Shown: positions 6,076-10,232 of the stretch, one piece after another
How the letters are laid out: each line of letters starts with the position of its first letter
Numbering within the stretch: the stretch's first letter is position 1
Assembly: GCA_003224665.1 (NCBI GenBank)
Contig: QHZM01000170.1
Location: 1-10,232 of the forward strand
Length of the DNA: 10,232 nt
Source: Acidobacteriota bacterium
GTDB taxonomy: Bacteria > Acidobacteriota > Terriglobia > UBA7540
Direction of reading: 5' to 3'
Notes under the pieces: generated by a model
Databases searched by the model: none
Seen by the model: only the letters and a program-made list of their open reading frames with translations
What the model was told of the DNA's origin: nothing
Translations under genes and position numbers: made by a program

Positions 6076-7430
6076 TTTTGAACCTCCAACCGCTCCCTTA
6101 CGGCGGTTGATTCCGCTCCCCTGTGGCCCCAGTTCAAGAGTAATTCCACTACGGCGGTGTTGCCTCTTTTCCGGGCCAGACTCAAGGGTGTCTCGCCGTC
6201 ATTGCCCCGGGTGTTGATGTCTGCGCCTTTGTCCAACAGGGCCTTCACCGTATGAGTGCTCAGGAAATCCGAATACGCTGCCAGCATCAAGGGCGTGTAG
6301 CCCCGATCGTCTTTGGTGTTCACGTCGGCCCCCTTTTCGAGCAGCGTCCCGACCATTGCGGTCTCGCCGAAAGGAGCGGCCATTGCCAGAGCCGTGAGTC
6401 CTCGCTTCGTCGCGGCCTTGACCCCAGCCCCGTGGGCGATCAGCAACTCCACGCAGCTCAGGCATCGAAAGCGCGCCGCCGCCATCAGCGCGGTCGCGCC
6501 GTTGGTTGCTTTGGCATTCACGTCGGCACCCTTGGCGATGAGGAGCTCGAGTGTTTCAACATCTCCTACCGTGGCCGCCTGCATGAGGGCGCTGTCGCCC
6601 TGGATGTCCTTGGCGTTTACGTCTGCGCCCTTTTCCAATAGCAGTCTGACGACGGCGGACGCGCCCTCGTGACCGGCCGCGATCATGAGAGGCGTCTTGC
6701 CATCTTCCGATGCCGCGTTCACCTGAGCCCCCCTGTCTAACAACAGGTGGACCTTGTCGAGATCACCCGCTGCCCACATCAGGGCAGTGGCTCCGGCACC
6801 GTTGCGCACGTTGGGACCGGCATCGTGGTCGAGGAGCAGGCGCACGCAATCCTCCCTGCCATGAAGAGCCGCATGCATCAAAGGCGTAGCGCCGCCGAGA
6901 CCCCTCACATTGACCAGGGATTTATCCTTGTCGAGCATGGCCCGCACGGCTGCCAGATCGCGTTTATGAATTGCACGAAAGAGCGGTTCGCCACTCGGGT
7001 CTGGAGGTCCGGCCTTTTCGGGCGCGACAACCTCCTCCACGGTTGCATCAGGCCAAGTGGCGCCCTGGTCAATCCAGGCCCTCAGGACGCCGATTTCCTC
7101 CGCGCTCAATGCCCCTGTGGGTGGCATCTGCAGGCCCAACTCGGAGCCGGCCAGACGGCGGATGAGCTTACTTTGGGCGCTGTTGCCGGGAATAATGACC
7201 ACGCCGGAGTCGCCTCCCCGCAGCGCCGGTACCTTTATATCGAGCCGCAGCCCGGAAAGCTGCTGGGCCGGGCCGTGACAGGAGTAGCAATTGGCCTGCA
7301 GAATGGGTTTGACGTCGCGCTTGAAATCGATCTGGATATTGGCAGGGGGCGGCAGCTTGGAGCTCTGCGCTGTAGCAGGCGGAGCAAGAACGCAAAGCAA
7401 AGCGACGCCACAGAACTGGACCACTTTCAT
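6072..7430 (-). CDS. Secreted planctomycete-type cytochrome c fused to ankyrin repeats
   Basis: A 452-aa exported protein. A signal peptide spans residues 1-21 (cleavage after ATA). Residues about 32-128 form a PSCyt1-like cytochrome c: FKRDVKPILQANCYSCHG with the CYSCH haem site at 48-52, SGLRLD, and LQMPPTG with Met102 as probable distal haem ligand, ending LRAWIDQGATWPD. After a Pro-rich linker, nine ankyrin repeats run from about 148 to 435, several ending in the consensus ADVNAK or ADVNTK. The C-terminus is a short charged tail. The likely role is a periplasmic or surface haem protein whose ankyrin solenoid binds a partner; the co-translated CxxCHH toroid protein is the obvious candidate. 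Start ATG at 7430 is preceded by AGGGGG 8 bases upstream. No clear promoter is seen. I know of no assigned function for this architecture. Confidence 0.9.
   Translation of the reverse strand: MKVVQFCGVALLCVLAPPATAQSSKLPPPANIQIDFKRDVKPILQANCYSCHGPAQQLSGLRLDIKVPALRGGDSGVVIIPGNSAQSKLIRRLAGSELGLQMPPTGALSAEEIGVLRAWIDQGATWPDATVEEVVAPEKAGPPDPSGEPLFRAIHKRDLAAVRAMLDKDKSLVNVRGLGGATPLMHAALHGREDCVRLLLDHDAGPNVRNGAGATALMWAAGDLDKVHLLLDRGAQVNAASEDGKTPLMIAAGHEGASAVVRLLLEKGADVNAKDIQGDSALMQAATVGDVETLELLIAKGADVNAKATNGATALMAAARFRCLSCVELLIAHGAGVKAATKRGLTALAMAAPFGETAMVGTLLEKGADVNTKDDRGYTPLMLAAYSDFLSTHTVKALLDKGADINTRGNDGETPLSLARKRGNTAVVELLLNWGHRGAESTAVRERLEVQK
6083..6087 (-). promoter_or_regulatory. Ribosome binding site GGAGG for the CxxCHH protein
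   Basis: On the minus strand GGAGG lies 7 bases before the ATG at 6075-6073, inside the last codons of the ankyrin-cytochrome gene. Together with the ATGA overlap it fixes the start and points to translational coupling. Confidence 0.75.
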
Positions 7431-7695
7431 GTGAGGAGCCCCCTACTTATTCGGAAGATTGCCGCAATTGCGCGAAACTATCAAGACTTAAGCCGGAATT
7501 TCCGATTTGAGCTTCCGCTTTGCCCAAAAGCATACGCCGGATGCCTTATCGGTTCAAGCTCAAATCGCGATGGACTCTTCTGGATGGCATCGCGGCTCGT
7601 TTCGGCCTTTCTGTTGACCCTCTTGATCTGTTTCCCGCCTCCGACCAGCCTCTCGTCTGACACCCGTCCCCCTGGACGACTTTTGAGTGCTCCAT
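7431..7695. promoter_or_regulatory. Upstream region of the cytochrome-ankyrin operon
   Basis: No gene is supported here. The operon promoter should lie in this stretch on the minus strand. A TTGATA at about 7486-7481 could be a -35, but the hexamer 17 bases further (CAATCT) is a poor -10. A perfect 10-bp palindrome CGCAATTGCG at 7463-7472 sits 33-42 bases before the start codon and could be an operator. None of these is more than suggestive. Confidence 0.3.
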
Positions 7696-7905
7696 TCACC
7701 GTCTCCCCTGGTTCGCTAGCCGTCCGGCAACGGCAGCGCCGCGATCATTCTCGCGAAGCTCGCGCTCGATCGCAAGGAGCAGCCTCGCCAGATTCGCTTT
7801 CATCAGGTAATCTCTGGCTCCGGCTTTCATGGCCGTCACAGCGACCGCCCTGCGGGCGGTGCTCGAGACAGGAATGAACGCCACGTCGAGCGCGCTCTTG
7901 AGCAC
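7696..7905 (-). pseudogene. Response-regulator receiver domain remnant
   Basis: The minus frame of 69 codons (GTG 7905 to TGA 7698-7696) reads ALDVAFIPVSS, then AVAVTAMKAGARDYLMKANL and ARLLLAIERELRE. This is the second half of a two-component receiver domain: beta4 ending in the conserved Ser/Thr (Ser14-15), alpha4, beta5 with the conserved Lys36 in DYLMK, and alpha5. The first half, with the acidic pocket and phosphoacceptor Asp, is missing; the frame is closed by a TGA just upstream (about 7917). After alpha5 the sequence degenerates (GAAVAGRLANQGRR). An ERELRE ending is common where a receiver domain continues into PAS/kinase domains, so the source may have been a hybrid kinase. It cannot act as a phosphorelay receiver. 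Confidence 0.72.
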
Positions 7906-7920
7906 GGGGTCAAGGGTTCA

Positions 7921-8100
7921 ATGGTCCTTGACTCTTTGATTTCCGATGATCCAGTGAAGCCACACTAAGCGCCGACTGAGGCGGCAGGTTACGAGGGCCG
8001 AATGGAAGCAGACAAGACTCCTTGCCAACGGGGATTGAGGGGAAGGTCTGCCCTGGAGTGATGAGACACCGAGGTCCCGCTTCGGCTATATTGGACGTCC
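7921..8100. other. Short intergenic region before the TPR gene
   Basis: No gene is supported. TATATT at 8087-8092 resembles a -10 hexamer only 8 bases before the ATG at 8101; no matching -35 is evident. If used, it would give an essentially leaderless message, consistent with the lack of a Shine-Dalgarno before 8101. Confidence 0.25.
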
Positions 8101-9327
8101 ATGCGAAATACTGCTCCTGTCGCGCTCGTCACAGGGCTCATCGATGAGACAGTCACGACTTTGTGGAGTAGTGACCGGCTTTGGATTCTTCGCGTGACGG
8201 TGTTCTTATCCACCTTTCTCATTTGGTGGCCTGCTGCGCGACTGCCGGCGGCGTCCGAGTCAAACGAAGCGCAAATAGTTGCCCACTTTCGCGCGGGGCA
8301 ACAGGCGACCCAGCTTGGGCAATTCGAACGGGCGGTAGAAGAATACAAGAAAGTCCTCAACCTGGACCCGAACTTACTCGAGGCGCGCGTCAATCTCGGC
8401 CTTGCTTATCATAGCCTCGGGCAGTACAGCTTGGCGGTGAGCGAGCTATCCAGAGCCCTGCGCCGGAGGCCAGAGCTCCTTGGACCCCATATCATTCTGG
8501 GCGTTGACTACCTGAAGCTGGGATTTCCCGAAAAAGCCATTCATCCATTGCAGAGGGCCCTGAGAATTGAGTCCTCGAACCGGGAAGCGCGTCGCGCGCT
8601 CGCGGCCTGCTACTTGGCTCAGGACAACTACCTGAAGGCGACAAATCAATATCGTGAGCTCTTCTCCCTGTCGCCGGAGATGGCGGAGGCCTGGTTCGCA
8701 CTCGGGCATGATTACCTGGATATCTCGGCGCGACTGACCACCCAAATGGCGCGAAACCATCCTGACTCCGCCTGGGGGGTTCGCCTCGCCGGTGATTTGC
8801 TCACCGAACGAGGTGAGTGGAACGATGCGGCGCTAGATTACCGCAAGGCGCTCGCTGCTGAGCCGAGACAGCCGGGTCTCCGCGCGTCCCTGGGCCGGGC
8901 GTACTTGGGCGCCGAGAAATTCAAAGAAGCCGAAGCAGAATTTCGCAGCGAGCTTGAACTCGATCCAAAGGACGAACAGACGTTGCTCGGCATGGCTGAA
9001 ATGGAGTTGGCGAGAGGCAAGGCCGTCCTGGCGCTCGAAAAGGTCGCTCAAGTTTGGGAAATCTCACCTGAATTTCTCGCCCTCCAGCAGGAGTTCCCTT
9101 CCGTCGAGCTCGCGCCGGACCTGGCCAGGAAACTCATCACAGACCTGCAAATCACCTCGGAGAGCCCGGCTAAATATTTTCTTCTATCGCCCGGAGAAGG
9201 GGAATGTCGAGCCTTGCCAGGCGCACCAGCATGCGGCCTGCATTCGTGTCCTCCAATCGCGAAAAAACCTGGTATTCGCGGAGCGACACTGGCTCGGAAA
9301 AAGCCAACTCGCCCTGCGCGATTATAG
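8101..9327 (+). CDS. Exported TPR protein, N-terminal part (frameshifted gene)
   Basis: N-terminal two thirds of a tetratricopeptide-repeat protein. After a polar 27-residue start comes a hydrophobic stretch (LWILRVTVFLSTFLIWWPAA, about 28-46), then LPAAS: a signal peptide or membrane anchor, so the repeats should lie outside the cytoplasm. About eight TPR units follow from residue 58 to 350, with typical helix pairs such as ARVNLGLAYHSLGQYSLAV and LRASLGRAYLGAEKFKEA, each ending in DP, EP or SP. TPR solenoids bind partner proteins; no enzyme domain is visible. True coding ends near residue 360: after SPAKYF the frame gives a Pro/Cys/Lys-rich tail with no repeats, while the next frame carries on the TPR protein. 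ATG 8101 lacks a ribosome binding site; an in-frame GTG at 8194 or TTG at 8161 could be the real start with a shorter signal. Confidence 0.85.
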   Translation: MRNTAPVALVTGLIDETVTTLWSSDRLWILRVTVFLSTFLIWWPAARLPAASESNEAQIVAHFRAGQQATQLGQFERAVEEYKKVLNLDPNLLEARVNLGLAYHSLGQYSLAVSELSRALRRRPELLGPHIILGVDYLKLGFPEKAIHPLQRALRIESSNREARRALAACYLAQDNYLKATNQYRELFSLSPEMAEAWFALGHDYLDISARLTTQMARNHPDSAWGVRLAGDLLTERGEWNDAALDYRKALAAEPRQPGLRASLGRAYLGAEKFKEAEAEFRSELELDPKDEQTLLGMAEMELARGKAVLALEKVAQVWEISPEFLALQQEFPSVELAPDLARKLITDLQITSESPAKYFLLSPGEGECRALPGAPACGLHSCPPIAKKPGIRGATLARKKPTRPARL

Positions 9328-10027
9328 GCACGCGGCGGACACTTTTGCGAGCGTGTTGTCCGGGGAGAAAGACAGCGAACTGGCTACCTACTGGCTGGTT
9401 CGGACTTATCAAAGGCTGGCTGCTGAGAGCTTTGACCGTGTGGAGGAACTCTCCCCTGACTCCTGGCGTGCGCACGAGCTTCGAGCAGAATCTTACAAGT
9501 TGCGCCAAGCTTTCAACGATGCCATCAGGGAATTAACGCTCGCCATTCAGTTACAGCCAAACGAAGTGGGGCTCCATGAGACACTCGGAGAACTCTACCT
9601 TACGAGAAACTTATTCGAGCAAGCAAGAGTGGAACTTGAAAAAAGTCTGGCACTGGAACCCGCGCGCGCTCGAAGCCTTTTCCTGCTGGGCCGCTTGTAC
9701 GTGAGACAGCGTGAATCGGAAAAGGCGATCCCATACTTGCAAAAAGCGCTGCGCTACCAGCCCGACTTGATCGAAGCCAGTGCCGCCCTGGGGACCGCGT
9801 ACTTACGCCTTGGGCAGGCCGCCAGTGCCGTGCCCGAACTGATGAGGGCGAGCCCATATGACTATTACGGCGACGTGCATTACCAGCTTTACTTGGCCTA
9901 CCGCAAACTTGGCAAAGGCGACCTCGCGCGGAAGGCCTTGGCGGGCTCGCAAGAGCTTCGGCGAAAGTCGGCGGAGAGACACCAAGCCAAAGTCGCCGGA
10001 GCGGTTGAGGTGGATTCGGTCGAGTAG
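9182..10027 (+). CDS. Exported TPR protein, C-terminal part (same gene, shifted frame)
   Basis: Continuation of the TPR protein in the +1 frame. Removing one T from the T4 run at 9177-9180 joins the halves seamlessly (SPAKYF then FYRPEKGNVEPCQAHQHA) and gives one protein of 641 aa from 8101 to 10027. This part begins with a helical segment (AACIRVLQSRKNLVFAERHW) and has about five further TPR units, for example LHETLGELYLTRNLFEQARV, LFLLGRLYVRQRESEKAIPY and ASAALGTAYLRLGQAASAVP. It ends in a basic tail (RRKSAERHQAKVAG) and an acidic end. It has no start codon or ribosome binding site of its own near the junction, so it would not be made unless the shift is a sequencing error or is bypassed. 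The frame is also open back to 8954, but there it is only a shadow of the first half. Confidence 0.85.
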   Translation, partial: FYRPEKGNVEPCQAHQHAACIRVLQSRKNLVFAERHWLGKSQLALRDYRHAADTFASVLSGEKDSELATYWLVRTYQRLAAESFDRVEELSPDSWRAHELRAESYKLRQAFNDAIRELTLAIQLQPNEVGLHETLGELYLTRNLFEQARVELEKSLALEPARARSLFLLGRLYVRQRESEKAIPYLQKALRYQPDLIEASAALGTAYLRLGQAASAVPELMRASPYDYYGDVHYQLYLAYRKLGKGDLARKALAGSQELRRKSAERHQAKVAGAVEVDSVE

Positions 10028-10232
10028 TGAAGCGTACGAATCGGGCCCCGCAGAGGCTCTTGTTTTGGCCTGCCTTAAGCAAGCGCCCGAGATCCGCGAG
10101 GATCAATCCGAGCCTCGTTCCGTCCGCGAGATAAGAAGGGCGTCCCCTCGACCCAAGCCCGGTTGGAGTCGCCGGGAAAATTAGCTTCGTTAGTTGTCCC
10201 TTGCAAAACACCCTACAAAATTCTGGATAGCT
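10028..10232. other. Right end, no supported gene
   Basis: A GTG sharing its G with the TPR stop (TAGTG, 10027-10029) opens a 34-codon frame that closes by 10133; it has no recognised motif. No terminator hairpin with a T tract is visible. The next gene probably lies beyond the window. Confidence 0.35.

Noticed and set aside
6747..7877. Long plus-strand ORF of 376 codons
   Set aside because: It is antisense to the cytochrome-ankyrin gene, whose periodic GC-rich repeats keep the opposite frame open; it has no domain, signal or ribosome binding site.
9600..10211. 203-codon minus ORF opposite the TPR gene
   Set aside because: Shadow frame of TPR coding sequence: low-complexity Arg/Pro/Ser composition and no recognisable motif.
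1..10232. CRISPR array or defence island
   Set aside because: No regularly spaced repeats, Cas proteins, nuclease, methyltransferase or toxin domains were found on either strand.

Overview
The window looks like chromosomal DNA of an Acidobacteriota bacterium (Solibacteres/Terriglobia type). This is an inference from gene content: a TonB-dependent receptor with an N-terminal carboxypeptidase-regulatory-like domain (Oar type), a secreted planctomycete-type cytochrome c fused to ankyrin repeats next to a CxxCHH cyclase-fold protein, and a long secreted TPR protein. Base composition is fairly GC-rich and there are many long antisense shadow frames.

Layout: (1) 62-2455 (+), an outer-membrane TonB-dependent receptor. 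It is shorter than usual and appears to lack part of the last barrel strands. (2) 2601-3562 (+), a UDP-glucuronate 4-epimerase-like SDR enzyme whose first 20 or so residues are separated from the rest by a one-base deficit in a G run. (3) 3563-4471, a gene-poor stretch. It holds an antisense remnant of a sensor histidine kinase, a pair of GGACTTCAYGTCC motifs and some short inverted repeats. (4) 4472-4516, the 3' half of a tRNA-Asn gene beginning at the anticodon loop, which looks like an att scar of an integrative element. (5) 4517-5040, only tiny doubtful ORFs. (6) 7430-5041 (-), a tightly coupled two-gene operon (ATGA overlap, strong ribosome binding site). It encodes a secreted cytochrome c with nine ankyrin repeats, then a secreted protein with a CxxCHH motif and squalene-cyclase-like QxxDGxW repeats but no cyclase catalytic motif. 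(7) 7431-8100, intergenic DNA with an antisense remnant of a response-regulator receiver domain. (8) 8101-10027 (+), one large exported TPR protein split into two frames by a one-base excess in a T run. (9) 10028-10232, no supported gene.

The most interesting functional unit is the cytochrome-ankyrin / CxxCHH-toroid operon: two exported c-type haem candidates made as a pair, with no characterised role that I know of. The second theme is genome decay or reshuffling: histidine kinase and receiver fragments on the same strand flank that operon, an orphan tRNA 3' half lies between them, and two otherwise well-preserved genes carry single-base homopolymer indels. Whether those indels are real or sequencing errors cannot be settled from the sequence alone.
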